From contig DASUFL010000043.1 of NCBI GenBank assembly GCA_036274595.1, positions 9,568-73,567 of the forward strand: a stretch of DNA of 64,000 nucleotides, written 5' to 3'. The notes under the pieces were generated by a model. That model did no database searches and was not told where the DNA came from. It saw nothing but the letters and a program-made list of their open reading frames with translations. Each line of letters opens with the position of its first letter. The stretch's first letter is position 1. A program made the translations under genes and the position numbers. This document shows, one piece after another, positions 8,615 to 17,535 of this stretch. Source of the stretch: WS-9 sp036274595. Its GTDB lineage: Bacteria > Eisenbacteria > RBG-16-71-46 > SZUA-252.

Positions 8615-9232
8615 ATCGCCACCAGCAAAGAGATCCGCGTCAACGACCGCATCCGAATTCCATCGGTCCGCGTCATCGGGCCCGATGGGGAGCAGGTCGG
8701 AATCCTGAGCATCCGCGAAGCGCTGGCCTACGCGCAGGAGCGCCAGCTCGATCTCGTCGAGGTCTCGCCCACGGCCAAGCCGCCGGTGTGCCGGGTGATG
8801 GACTTCGGGAAGTTCAAGTACGAGCAGAACAAGAAGCAGCAGAAGGCGCGGCGCAAGCAGCACGTCACGCACCTCAAGGAAGTCAAGCTGCGGCCCAAGA
8901 TCGAAGAGCACGACTACAACTTCAAGGTCGAGCACGGGCGCCGCTTCCTCGAGCTGCACGACAAGGTGAAGTTCACGGTGATGTTCCGTGGACGCGAGAT
9001 GGCGCACCCCGAAGCAGGGACCAGGCTGCTCGAGAAGGTGATCAAGGACCTCGAGCTGGTTGGTCAGGTCGAGATCCCGGCGCGCATGGAAGGCCGGAGC
9101 ATGGTGCTCCTCATGGTGCCGCGTCCCACGGCCGTCAAGCCCGCGGAGGTCAAGAAACCGGCCCCGGCCGGTGCGCCCGCGCCCAAGCCCGCAGCACCAC
9201 GGGCCGAGACCGCAAAGATCGCGAAACCCTAG
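8615..9232 (+). CDS. infC: Translation initiation factor IF-3 (AUC start codon)
   Basis: Binds the 30S subunit, keeps subunits apart and proofreads start codons. The open frame begins just after an in-frame TAG at 8609-8611, and the first possible codons are CCG then ATC at 8615. Starting at this ATC gives ATSKEIRVNDRIR, a complete IF3 N-terminal domain, 6 nt behind a strong GAGGAGGG. The first GTG (8786) or ATG (8798) would remove that domain. Rare start codons (AUU, AUC, AUA) are a known infC hallmark that lets IF3 repress its own translation. The protein has 205 residues, including an Ala/Pro/Lys-rich C-terminal extension of about 30. Its stop TAG overlaps the rpmI Shine-Dalgarno. Confidence 0.93.
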   Translation: MATSKEIRVNDRIRIPSVRVIGPDGEQVGILSIREALAYAQERQLDLVEVSPTAKPPVCRVMDFGKFKYEQNKKQQKARRKQHVTHLKEVKLRPKIEEHDYNFKVEHGRRFLELHDKVKFTVMFRGREMAHPEAGTRLLEKVIKDLELVGQVEIPARMEGRSMVLLMVPRPTAVKPAEVKKPAPAGAPAPKPAAPRAETAKIAKP

Positions 9233-9242
9233 GAGTCGACGA

Positions 9243-9443
9243 ATGCCCAAGATGAAGACGAACCGTGCGGCCGCGAAGCGATTCCGTCGCACCGGAACCG
9301 GAAAGTTGAAGCGCGCGCACGCATTCGCGCGGCATCACCTCGGGCTCAAGAGCCGGAAGCGCAAGCGGAAGCTCCACGCGTCCGCGATCACCGAGTCGAC
9401 GGAACGCCGCCACCTGGCGAAGTGTCTACCCTATGGCGGCTGA
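9243..9443 (+). CDS. rpmI: 50S ribosomal protein L35
   Basis: A 66-residue, very basic protein beginning MPKMKTNRAAAKRFR, the standard L35 start, with the KRAHAFARHHLGLKSRKRKR core. Structural component of the large ribosomal subunit. Starts 10 nt after the infC stop with AGGAG in between, so it is translated from the infC transcript. Confidence 0.96.
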   Translation: MPKMKTNRAAAKRFRRTGTGKLKRAHAFARHHLGLKSRKRKRKLHASAITESTERRHLAKCLPYGG

Positions 9444-9483
9444 GCCCTGACGGGCTCGCGCCGAACCTAAGAGGAACCTAGCC

Positions 9484-9846
9484 ATGCCACGCACAAAGAC
9501 GGTCGTTCCGGGCCGCAAGCGTCGCCGCAAGGTGATGATCGCGGTCAAGGGGAACCGAGGCGGCCGCCGCAAGCTCTACCAGACGGCCCGCGAAACCCTG
9601 ATGCGGAGCCTGCAGTTCGCCTACCGCGATCGCCGCGCGAAGAAGCGCGAGTTCCGGAAGCTCTGGATCGTCCGGATCAATGCCGCCGCCCGCCACCACG
9701 GACTCTCGTACAACGCCTTCATTCGCGGCCTCAAGGTGGCCTCGGTGGAGATCGATCGCAAGGTCCTCGCGGATCTCGCGGTGCGCGACAGCGAGGCGTT
9801 CGCCCGGCTGGCCGAGGTCGCCAAGCAAGCCACCATCGCGGCCTGA
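9484..9846 (+). CDS. rplT: 50S ribosomal protein L20
   Basis: A 120-residue L20 with the usual long basic N-terminal helix (RRRKVMIAVKGNRGGRRKLY) and a globular C-terminal half (LSYNAFIRGLK). Needed for early assembly of the large subunit and, in several bacteria, an mRNA-binding repressor of its own operon. Third gene after infC; AAGAGGA precedes the ATG. Confidence 0.96.
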   Translation: MPRTKTVVPGRKRRRKVMIAVKGNRGGRRKLYQTARETLMRSLQFAYRDRRAKKREFRKLWIVRINAAARHHGLSYNAFIRGLKVASVEIDRKVLADLAVRDSEAFARLAEVAKQATIAA

Positions 9847-9862
9847 TCGGCCGCTCCAGTCC

Positions 9863-10879
9863 ATGATCGAGCGCCTGGACGCCCTCCGCGCCGAAGGGGA
9901 GCGCGCGCTCGCCGACGCCGCGTCTCCCGCGGACCTCGAAGCGGCGCGCGTGCGTTTTCTCGGCCGGAAGAGCGAGCTGACCGGGATCCTTCGCGGGCTC
10001 AAAGATCTCACACCCGACGAGCGCACGCTCGTCGGGGCCCGCGCCAATCAGACCCGGGCCCGGCTCGAGGCGCTGCTCGCGGAGGCAGAGTCGCGGCTCC
10101 AGGCCGCATCCGCTCCCGCGTCCGCGCGCGACGTCACGCTTCCGGGACGCCGCCCGCCCCTGGGGCATCGCCATCTCATCCCGTCCGTCCTGCGCGAGCT
10201 CGAAGAGATCTTCCGCCGCATGGGCTTCGCGGTTGCCACGGGCCCCGACGTCGAGGACGACTGGCACAGCTTCGGCGCGCTCAACATGCCGAAGGGGCAC
10301 CCCGCGCGCGCCGCCACCGACACGTTCTACCTCGAGGGCGACCGCATCGTCCTCCGGCCGCACACCTCCACCGTCCAGATCCGCGCGATGGAGGTCTCCA
10401 AACCGCCGCTTCGGATCATCAGCCCCGGGCGCGTCTACCGGAACGAGGCGGTGGATGCGACGCACCTCTTCGAGTTCCACCAGATCGAAGGGCTCTACGT
10501 GGACGAGAACGTCAGCATGGCCGACCTCAAGGGAACGCTCGATCGGTTCCTGAAGGAGTTCTTCGGCCCCAAGACGGAGCTGCGCTTCTGTCCTTCGTAC
10601 TATCCGTTCGTCGAGCCTGGCGCCGTGGTCGACATCCGCTGCTTCTTCTGCGGCGGGAAGGGATGCCATGTGTGCGGCCCCTTGTCGGGCGGATGGCTCG
10701 AAGTGCTGGGCGCGGGGATGGTGCATCCGAACGTGTTCCGCGAGGTCGGATACGACCCGGAGCGCTGGACCGGGTTCGCCTTCGGCGCGGGTGTGGAGCG
10801 GCTCGTCATGCTCCGCCACGGCGTGCCCGATCTGCGCTACTTCTTCGCGAACGACATCCGCTTCCTGACCCAATTCTGA
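9863..10879 (+). CDS. pheS: Phenylalanyl-tRNA synthetase alpha subunit
   Basis: Catalytic subunit of the alpha2-beta2 enzyme that charges tRNA-Phe. The 338 residues fit the family. An N-terminal coiled-coil arm (about 1-90) binds tRNA; the class II core shows RPHTSTVQIRAM, GRVYRNEAVDATH and EFHQIEG, and GAGVERLVMLRHG near the end is motif 3. The start at 9863 is the ATG giving the standard MIERLDALRAEGE arm, 16 nt after rplT. Confidence 0.95.
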   Translation: MIERLDALRAEGERALADAASPADLEAARVRFLGRKSELTGILRGLKDLTPDERTLVGARANQTRARLEALLAEAESRLQAASAPASARDVTLPGRRPPLGHRHLIPSVLRELEEIFRRMGFAVATGPDVEDDWHSFGALNMPKGHPARAATDTFYLEGDRIVLRPHTSTVQIRAMEVSKPPLRIISPGRVYRNEAVDATHLFEFHQIEGLYVDENVSMADLKGTLDRFLKEFFGPKTELRFCPSYYPFVEPGAVVDIRCFFCGGKGCHVCGPLSGGWLEVLGAGMVHPNVFREVGYDPERWTGFAFGAGVERLVMLRHGVPDLRYFFANDIRFLTQF

Positions 10880-10886
10880 GGAGCGC

Positions 10887-13316
10887 GTGAAAGTCACCTG
10901 GAACTGGCTCGGCGACTGGGTCGATCTCGCGGGCACGCCGGAGGAGCTGGCCCAGCTCCTCGCCACGCGCGGGCTGCCGGTCGAATCGGTGGAGCGCGGC
11001 GTCACGTTCGATCCGGCGATCGTGGTCGGTCGTGTCGTGGACAAGGGGCAGCATCCCAATGCGGATCGCCTCAGCCTCTGCTCGGTCGACATCGGCGGCC
11101 CCGAGCGACTCTCCATCGTGTGCGGCGCGCCGAACGTGGCGGCGGGGCAGAAGGTCGCCGTCGCGCAGATCGGGAGCAAGCTCCCGGACGGCACCAAGCT
11201 TCGCAAGTCGAAGATCCGCGGCGTGGAGTCGGAAGGGATGATCTGCTCGGAGCGCGAGCTTGGATTGAGCGACGAGTCGCAGGGCATCTGGGTGCTTCCC
11301 GGGGATCCGCCCATCGGCGCTCCGCTCGCCTCGGTGGTGGGTGGCGGCGATCCCGTTCTCGATGTCGAGATCACGTCCAACCGCGCCGACTGCATGAGCG
11401 TGATCGGCCTCGCGCGCGAGATCGCGGCTGCGCGCGGCAGGAAGCTCAAGGCGGCCCGGCCGCTCACCGCGACCGGATCGGGCACGCTCCCGCCGGTCAC
11501 GATCGAGAACCCGGCCGATTGCCCGCGCTACATGGCGCGCGTGGTCCGCGGGGTCAAGATCGGCCCGTCGCCGGACTGGCTCAAGAAGAGGCTCGAAGCG
11601 GCCGGTTTCCGCAGCATCAGCAACGTCGTCGACGCGACCAACTACGTTCTCCGCGAGCACGGACAGCCGATCCACGCGTTCGACGCCGCCAGGATCGGCG
11701 GGTTCGCGATCGTCGTGCGGCGTGCGAAGCCGGGCGAGAAGCTCACGCTCCTCGACGGACGCGAGATGGCGCTCGACGCGGGTCACCTCGTCATCGCCGA
11801 CCGCTCGATCCCGATGGCCCTCGCCGGAGTGATGGGCGGGCTCGACTCGGGGGTCACCGACGCGACCGTCGACGTCGTGCTCGAGAGCGCCGTGTTCGAT
11901 GCGGCGCTCACGCAGGCGACCGCGAAGTCGCTCGGAATCGCAACCGACGCCTCCGCGCGATTCATCGAGGGCGTCGATCCCGTCGGTGTGGAGCGCGCGC
12001 TCGACACGACGGCCCGCCTTCTCGCGGAGGTCGCGGGAGGGACGGTCACGCGCGAGAACGTGGATCAGTGGCCCGGCCGCAGGGAGCCTGTGCCGATTTC
12101 GCTGTCGCGCCGGAAGGTGGAGCGGCTTCTCGGCATTCCGCTCGACACCAGGGCCATCACGAGCGCGCTCGCCACGCTCGAGATCGAGCCCGCCGGGAGC
12201 TGGTCGTCGAAGGACGGGGACGAGGTCGCCCCGTTTCGCGCTCCGTCGTACCGGCACGACCTCGCGATCCAGGAGGACCTGATCGAAGAAGTGGGCCGGG
12301 CCGTCGGGTACGACGCCATTCCGCTTCGGCTCGTCGCGGCGCCATCGGGGCCGGATCTCGTCCGCACGGACGCGCTCGTCGCGGAGCGGCTGCTCGATCT
12401 ATCGACCGGACTCGGCTTCCAGGAGGCGCTCACCAACGTCCTCGTCGGCGACATTCCCGCGGATGCTCGGGAAGGCGTCGGCGACGATCAGATCTGGGAG
12501 CTCCAGAACCCCATGAGCCGCGAGCTCAAGCACCTCCGCGTCGGGATCCTGCCCGGCCTGGTCGAGGCGGCCGGCCGAAATCTCAGGATGGGCGCTCTGG
12601 ACGTGCGACTCGTGGAGGCGGGGAAGGTCTTCCTGTCCTCGCCACCGCCGCTCGGCACCGAGCGATACGAGGCGGGGCTCATCCTGGCCGGAACGCCCGA
12701 CGAGTGGGACCGTCCGGAGGCGGACACCGACCGCTATCTGGAGCTCAAGGGGGCGGTTGAAGCGCTTCTTCAGGGCTTCGGCATTGACTCGTGTCGGACA
12801 GCAACCTACCATGGGCGAAACTGGAGTGAAGGGAGTGGCGCGTCGATGCGCGTCGGGAGCGAAACCGTGGCCCAGATGGGCGAGGTCGCCCCGTCGCTCA
12901 AGGCGTCCATGGGTCTGGATCGCCCGGCCTGGGCCGCGATCCTGGACGTCGCCGCAATCGAACGCGTCGCGCCCGCCGTCCGGCGCTACCGCGACATCCC
13001 GCGCTATCCGGCAGCCAAGCGGGACCTTGCGGTCGTCGTGCCTCGGGAGACGCAGCACGCGGAGCTCGAGGACGCGATCCGGAAGGCGGGGGGAGCCCTC
13101 CTCGACCGGGTCCGCCTCTTCGACGTGTTCGAGGGTCGGAGCATCGGCGAGGGCAAGAAGAGCATGGCGTACGCGCTCGAGTTCCGGTCCCCGGACCGTA
13201 CCTTGTCGGATCGGGAGGCGGATGGGGCGGTGCAGTCGATCGTACGCGCGCTCGAGGCGCGTTTCGGCGCGGTGTTGCGCGGCGGACCCTCGGGGCGCAC
13301 CGGAGACCTGACATGA
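10887..13316 (+). CDS. pheT: Phenylalanyl-tRNA synthetase beta subunit
   Basis: An 809-residue partner of PheS. Order: short start (KVTWNWLGDWVDL), tRNA-binding/EMAP-like OB domain (about 40-150), B3/B4 editing region, B5 domain, inactive class II-like core, and the C-terminal ferredoxin-fold anticodon-binding domain (YPAAKRDLAVVVP onward). GTG start behind TGAGGAG, 7 nt after the pheS stop. The stop overlaps the next ATG (ATGA). Confidence 0.95.
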   Translation: MKVTWNWLGDWVDLAGTPEELAQLLATRGLPVESVERGVTFDPAIVVGRVVDKGQHPNADRLSLCSVDIGGPERLSIVCGAPNVAAGQKVAVAQIGSKLPDGTKLRKSKIRGVESEGMICSERELGLSDESQGIWVLPGDPPIGAPLASVVGGGDPVLDVEITSNRADCMSVIGLAREIAAARGRKLKAARPLTATGSGTLPPVTIENPADCPRYMARVVRGVKIGPSPDWLKKRLEAAGFRSISNVVDATNYVLREHGQPIHAFDAARIGGFAIVVRRAKPGEKLTLLDGREMALDAGHLVIADRSIPMALAGVMGGLDSGVTDATVDVVLESAVFDAALTQATAKSLGIATDASARFIEGVDPVGVERALDTTARLLAEVAGGTVTRENVDQWPGRREPVPISLSRRKVERLLGIPLDTRAITSALATLEIEPAGSWSSKDGDEVAPFRAPSYRHDLAIQEDLIEEVGRAVGYDAIPLRLVAAPSGPDLVRTDALVAERLLDLSTGLGFQEALTNVLVGDIPADAREGVGDDQIWELQNPMSRELKHLRVGILPGLVEAAGRNLRMGALDVRLVEAGKVFLSSPPPLGTERYEAGLILAGTPDEWDRPEADTDRYLELKGAVEALLQGFGIDSCRTATYHGRNWSEGSGASMRVGSETVAQMGEVAPSLKASMGLDRPAWAAILDVAAIERVAPAVRRYRDIPRYPAAKRDLAVVVPRETQHAELEDAIRKAGGALLDRVRLFDVFEGRSIGEGKKSMAYALEFRSPDRTLSDREADGAVQSIVRALEARFGAVLRGGPSGRTGDLT

Positions 13317-13600
13317 TGGCCGAGCTGGATCAACTGGAAGACCGGATTCACGCCGCGGTGGGGCTCCTCGAGAAGTACCGCGAGGAGAAGCGGCGGCTGG
13401 AGAGCGAGAACGGTGAGTTGAAGGAACGCGTCCACGCACTCGAGGTGGCCGCGGGGAAGCAGGCCGAAGACCTGAAGCCGAAGATCCAGGCTCTCGAGGA
13501 TGAGCGCACGACGCTCCTCGACGAGCGGCGGGTCGTCGCGCGGAGGGTCGAGGAGATGATGTCCAAGCTGGATCAGCTCCACAAGGCGGTCCACGCTTGA
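13313..13600 (+). CDS. ZapB-like coiled-coil protein
   Basis: A 95-residue protein that is almost entirely heptad-like and charged, hence a coiled coil. It begins by ATGA overlap with pheT and is followed by zapA. Small coiled-coil proteins at this place between pheT and zapA are commonly annotated as cell division protein ZapB-like, acting with ZapA at the Z-ring; sequence similarity in such coils is weak, so the role rests mainly on position. Confidence 0.6.
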   Translation: MMAELDQLEDRIHAAVGLLEKYREEKRRLESENGELKERVHALEVAAGKQAEDLKPKIQALEDERTTLLDERRVVARRVEEMMSKLDQLHKAVHA

Positions 13601-13671
13601 AGGTGACGGTCCGACGGGAAGGCCCTCGGGGGCTCGGGCTGTCGTGGGAACGATCGATCTGAGGGATCGCG

Positions 13672-13965
13672 ATGACAACCGAACCGAACACGCAGAGCGT
13701 GACGATCTTAGGCAGCGAGTACAAGATCCGCGGCGCCGATCCGGATTACATCCAGGTGGTGGCCGCCTACGTGGACGGCAAGATGCGGGATCTGGAAGGC
13801 CGCATTCCGCCCGGCACCCCGGCCAAGCTCGCGATCCTGACCTCGCTCAACATTGCGGACGAGCTCTTCCGCGAACGGGAAGAGCGCACGCGGCGTGACA
13901 ACGAACTGAGGGAGCGGACCAAGGAATGGGGCCGCCTCCTCATGGAAGTAACTCGCGAGAGCTAG
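13672..13965 (+). CDS. zapA: Cell division protein ZapA
   Basis: A 97-residue ZapA-family protein: N-terminal globular part (SVTILGSEYKIRGADPDYIQ, then VDGKMRDLE) and a C-terminal coiled coil (ELFREREERTRRDNELRER). Cross-links FtsZ filaments in the cytoplasm. It lies directly upstream of the 6S RNA candidate, a neighbourhood seen for ssrS in other bacteria. Confidence 0.88.
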   Translation: MTTEPNTQSVTILGSEYKIRGADPDYIQVVAAYVDGKMRDLEGRIPPGTPAKLAILTSLNIADELFREREERTRRDNELRERTKEWGRLLMEVTRES

Positions 13966-14037
13966 TCGATCCCCGACGACACAGACCCGGAACCCCGGAG
14001 GCGTATCGAAGAGCGTATCTCTACAACGGCTGGAAAC

Positions 14038-14216
14038 GCACCCTGCCATGCTCGTGATGTGCCAGGCATTTTTGAGCCACAACTCGAAGGAAGGGAGCCG
14101 GAAGGTTCGGCGGAGTGATGGCCCGCTTCACGCGGGCGACGCAAACCCGGATCCAGGGCGCCCACCTGGATATTTCCAGGTTCAAAAGTCTCGCACCCAC
14201 GGCATTGGCGGGGCGC
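14038..14216 (+). ncRNA. ssrS: 6S RNA candidate
   Basis: 6S RNA mimics an open promoter and binds the sigma-70 RNA polymerase holoenzyme. This 179-nt stretch between zapA and rny folds as expected. A closing stem pairs 14038-14062 with 14193-14216 (about 20 pairs with small bulges). A large central bubble follows (14063-14093 on one side, 14155-14192 on the other), holding on its 3' side a hairpin ACCTGG-ATATTT-CCAGGT at 14164-14181, like the hairpin in the 6S 3' bubble of Escherichia coli. The terminal arm starts GGAGCCGG (14094-14101) with CCGGATCC (14147-14154) and ends in GCCCGC-TTCAC-GCGGGC at 14121-14137. The stretch TTTATTT follows the closing stem, as in a terminator. No clear promoter was found. 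Confidence 0.75.
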
Positions 14217-14241
14217 TTTATTTCCAGGGGAGGCCGTCCTC

Positions 14242-15810
14242 ATGACGCTCGCGCCATGGTTGATCATCCTGATCGCGCTCGCAGCGGCGCTCGTCGCCTT
14301 TTTCGGCGGCTGGATCGCCCACCGGCGGGTCGGTGAAGGAAAGCTCCTGAGCGCTGAGGAGCTGGCCAAGAAAGTCGTCCGCGAAGCCGAGCGGGAATCC
14401 GAAAACCTCAAGAAGAGCGCGCTCCTCGAGGCCAAGGACGAGTGGTTCCGGGAGAAGGCGAAGCTCGACCGCGAGGTCCAGGGGCAGAAGGCCGAGGTCC
14501 AGAAGGTGGAGCGAAGCCTTCACGAGCTCGAGTCGAACCTGAACCGCCGCGCCGAGGTGCTCGACAAGAAGGAGCGGGACCAGAAGCGCACGGACCGCGA
14601 GCTCGAGGTGAAGGGCGAGGCTCTCGCGGAGCGGGACAAGGACCTCGCGCGCATCCTGAACGAGCAGAACGTCCGGCTCCAGCGGATCAGCGGCATGACG
14701 ATGGACGAGGCCAAGTCCCAGCTCATCGCCAACATGGAGAACGAGGCGCGCGCCGACGCCGCGCGGCGACTTCAAGAGATCCGCGAGGACACGATCCGGA
14801 ACGCGGAGAAGGAAGCCCGCGAGATCATCACCCTCGCGATCCAGCGCACCGCCGCCGACCACTCCGCCGAGACCACCGTATCGGTGGTCCATCTTCCCAA
14901 CGACGAGATGAAGGGGCGCATCATCGGCCGCGAGGGGCGGAACATCCGCGCCTTCGAGACAGCGACCGGCATCGACGTCATCATCGACGACACGCCCGAG
15001 GCCGTGATCCTCTCCGGCTTCGACCCGGTGCGGCGCGAGATCGCGAAGCGCTCGCTCACCCGCCTCGTGACCGACGGGCGCATCCACCCCGCGCGCATCG
15101 AGGAGATCGTCGCCAAGGTCCAGAAGGAAGTCGAGGAGCAGATCCTCGAGCTGGGCGAGGGGGCGGTGCTCGAGGTGGGCGTCCACTCGATGCATCCCGA
15201 GATCGTGAAGCTCCTGGGACGGCTCCAGTACCGGACCTCGTACGGACAGAACATCCTCCAGCACTCGAAGGAGGTGGCCTGGATCTGCGGGATCATGGCG
15301 GCCCAGCTCGGATTCGACGTGCAGCTGGCGAAGCGAGCGGGGCTCCTCCACGATCTCGGCAAGGCGGTGACGCACGAGGTGGAGGGGGCGCACGCGCAGA
15401 TCTCCATGGACTTCGCCAAGAAGTACGGCGAGCCGGAGGAGGTCGTGAAGGCGGTGGGCTATCACCACCACGATCCCACGGCGGAGAACCTCTATGCGGT
15501 GCTCGTCATGGCGGCGGACGCCGTCTCGGGCGCGCGGCCGGGGGCGCGGCGCGAGAGCATCGAGAACTACGTGAAGCGGCTCGAGGCGCTCGAGAAGATC
15601 GCCGACAGCTTCCCGGGGGTGGAGAAGTCCTACGCCATCCAGGCGGGCCGCGAGGTGCGGATCATGGTCGAGCCGAAGAACGTCGACGACTCGCGCGCGG
15701 TGACGCTCGCGGCCGACGTCGCGCGGCGCGTCGAGCGGGAGCTCCAGTACCCGGGCCAGATCAAGGTGGTCGTGATCCGGGAGACCCGCGCCATGGAGTA
15801 CGCCCGGTAG
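14242..15810 (+). CDS. rny: Ribonuclease Y
   Basis: Membrane-anchored endoribonuclease that starts mRNA decay. The 522 residues match the family. N-terminal membrane segment (residues 5-25), long charged coiled coil (about 35-190), KH domain with GRIIGREGRNIRAFE, and an HD domain with HSKEVAW and the metal motif LLHDLGKA. AGGGGAGG precedes the ATG. Next gene is ymdB, a pairing widely conserved. Confidence 0.96.
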   Translation: MTLAPWLIILIALAAALVAFFGGWIAHRRVGEGKLLSAEELAKKVVREAERESENLKKSALLEAKDEWFREKAKLDREVQGQKAEVQKVERSLHELESNLNRRAEVLDKKERDQKRTDRELEVKGEALAERDKDLARILNEQNVRLQRISGMTMDEAKSQLIANMENEARADAARRLQEIREDTIRNAEKEAREIITLAIQRTAADHSAETTVSVVHLPNDEMKGRIIGREGRNIRAFETATGIDVIIDDTPEAVILSGFDPVRREIAKRSLTRLVTDGRIHPARIEEIVAKVQKEVEEQILELGEGAVLEVGVHSMHPEIVKLLGRLQYRTSYGQNILQHSKEVAWICGIMAAQLGFDVQLAKRAGLLHDLGKAVTHEVEGAHAQISMDFAKKYGEPEEVVKAVGYHHHDPTAENLYAVLVMAADAVSGARPGARRESIENYVKRLEALEKIADSFPGVEKSYAIQAGREVRIMVEPKNVDDSRAVTLAADVARRVERELQYPGQIKVVVIRETRAMEYAR

Positions 15811-15832
15811 CCGGCGGGAGCGACATCCGACC

Positions 15833-16642
15833 GTGAACATCCTCTTCGTCGCCGACGTGTACGGCTCCCCGGGACGCCGCGCCGTCCGCGAGCTCCTGCC
15901 CGACATCGTCTCCTCCATGGGCATCGACTTCACCGTGGTCAACGTGGAGAACGCCGCCGCGGGGTTCGGCGTGACCAAGGACACGCTCGAGGAGATGAAG
16001 ACGCTCGGCGTGGACGCCATGACGAGCGGGAATCACATCTGGGACCGACGCGAGTCCCTCCCGCTCCTCGACTCGGAGCCGCTCCTCCTTCGCCCGCACA
16101 ACTATCCGCCAGGCGTGCCCGGAACGGGATCGCGCGTGTTCACGAGCCGGGAGGGAGTGAAGGTGGGGGTGCTCAACATGATGGGGCGCGTGTTCATGCG
16201 CGAGCTCCTCTGTCCGTTCCGCACCGCCGACCGCGAGATCGAGCGGCTGAAGGACGAAGGGGCCCGCGTCATTCTCGTCGACTTCCACGCCGAAGCCACC
16301 GCGGAGAAGGTCGCGCTCGGCTGGTACGTCGACGGCCGCGTCTCGGCCGTGCTCGGAACCCACACGCACATCCAGACCGCCGACGAGCGGATCCTTCCCG
16401 GCGGCACCGGCTACATCACCGACTGCGGCATGACCGGTCCTTTCGATTCCGTGATCGGAGTGAAGAAGGAGCAGGCGATCCAGAAGTTCCTCACGCTCCT
16501 GCCCACGCGCTTCGAGCCCGCGGGCGGGGATGTGCGCCTGAACGGCGTCCACCTGGACGTCGACGAAGCCACGGGCCTCTGCCGTCACATCGAGCGCATC
16601 CAGATCGCCCTTGAGCCGGCGGTGCGGCCGGCCACGGCGTGA
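15833..16642 (+). CDS. ymdB: YmdB-family metallophosphoesterase
   Basis: A 269-residue calcineurin-like phosphoesterase of the TIGR00282/YmdB type; in Bacillus the homologue hydrolyses cyclic nucleotides. Metal-site motifs are seen: ADVYGSPGR at the start, NVENAA, SGNHIWD, DFHAEATAEK and GTHTHIQTAD. GTG start at 15833 gives the typical MNILFVADV opening. First of fifteen tightly packed genes ending with trpB; the next start overlaps as GTGA. Confidence 0.92.
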   Translation: MNILFVADVYGSPGRRAVRELLPDIVSSMGIDFTVVNVENAAAGFGVTKDTLEEMKTLGVDAMTSGNHIWDRRESLPLLDSEPLLLRPHNYPPGVPGTGSRVFTSREGVKVGVLNMMGRVFMRELLCPFRTADREIERLKDEGARVILVDFHAEATAEKVALGWYVDGRVSAVLGTHTHIQTADERILPGGTGYITDCGMTGPFDSVIGVKKEQAIQKFLTLLPTRFEPAGGDVRLNGVHLDVDEATGLCRHIERIQIALEPAVRPATA

Positions 16643-17535
16643 GCGCCACGATGACCGCCGTCCGACTCGCCGGCGGGCCGCTCGCGGACGAGATCAAGGC
16701 GTCCGTGCGCGGGCGGTTCGAGCGGCTGCGCGCGAAGGGGATCGTGCCCGGGCTCGCGGTGGTGACGGTGGGGGAGCCTCCCGGCGGCAATCCCTACGTG
16801 CGGTCCAAGTGCCGCGCCGCGGAAGATCTCGGGGCGCAGGCCCACGTGACGCGGCTTCCGCACACCGCGTCCGAGGCCGAGGTCCGCGCCACGCTTCAAG
16901 AGCTGAGCGATCATCCCGCGTACCACGGCATCATCCTCCAGCTGCCGCTCCCGTCGTCGCTGCACGAGGAGCGGCATCTCGAGGACATCGCGCCCGTGAA
17001 GGACGTGGACGGCATCCATCCGATGAACGTGGGCCGCTGGGTCAGCGGGCTTCCGGCGCACCGGCCCGCGACGCCCTCCGGAATCGTGGAGCTCCTGCGC
17101 CGCCACGTCGGCGATCTCTCCGGCAAGCGGGTGTGCATCGTGGGAAGGAGCCGCATCGTCGGCCGGCCGCTCTCCGTGTTCCTCTCGGAGCGCGCGATCG
17201 GCATGAACGCCACGGTCACGCTGTGCCATTCGGCGTCCCGCGATCTCGCCTCGATCACGCGGGAGGCGGAGATCCTCGTCGTCGCCATGGGACGCCCGCG
17301 CGCCATCGGCGCCGCACACGTGCGCCCCGGAGCCGTCGTGGTCGACGTGGGAATCCACCCGATCGAGAACCCCACACCCGGCGGTCCGAAGTACCAGGGC
17401 GATGTCGACTACGAGGCCGTGAGCAAGGTCGCCTCCGCCGTCACCCCCGTTCCGGGCGGTGTGGGACCCCTCACGGTGGCGGTGCTCCTCCGCAATCTGG
17501 CCGACGCCGCGGAAGCGGCTGCGGAGCGCGCATGA
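16639..17535 (+). CDS. folD: Methylene-THF dehydrogenase/cyclohydrolase
   Basis: Bifunctional folate enzyme interconverting 5,10-methylene-THF and 10-formyl-THF with NADP. The 298 residues show YVRSKCRA (catalytic Tyr and Lys), QLPLP, KDVDGIHPMNVGR, the Rossmann motif GRSRIVGRPLS and the C-terminal TPVPGGVGPLT. GTG start at 16639 overlaps the ymdB stop; an ATG five codons in (16651) is an alternative. Confidence 0.96.
   Translation: MSATMTAVRLAGGPLADEIKASVRGRFERLRAKGIVPGLAVVTVGEPPGGNPYVRSKCRAAEDLGAQAHVTRLPHTASEAEVRATLQELSDHPAYHGIILQLPLPSSLHEERHLEDIAPVKDVDGIHPMNVGRWVSGLPAHRPATPSGIVELLRRHVGDLSGKRVCIVGRSRIVGRPLSVFLSERAIGMNATVTLCHSASRDLASITREAEILVVAMGRPRAIGAAHVRPGAVVVDVGIHPIENPTPGGPKYQGDVDYEAVSKVASAVTPVPGGVGPLTVAVLLRNLADAAEAAAERA

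Noticed and set aside
8786..8800. GTG or ATG in infC as the translation start
   Set aside because: Either would delete the whole IF3 N-terminal domain that is plainly encoded upstream in frame; the ATC at 8615 is better placed behind the Shine-Dalgarno.
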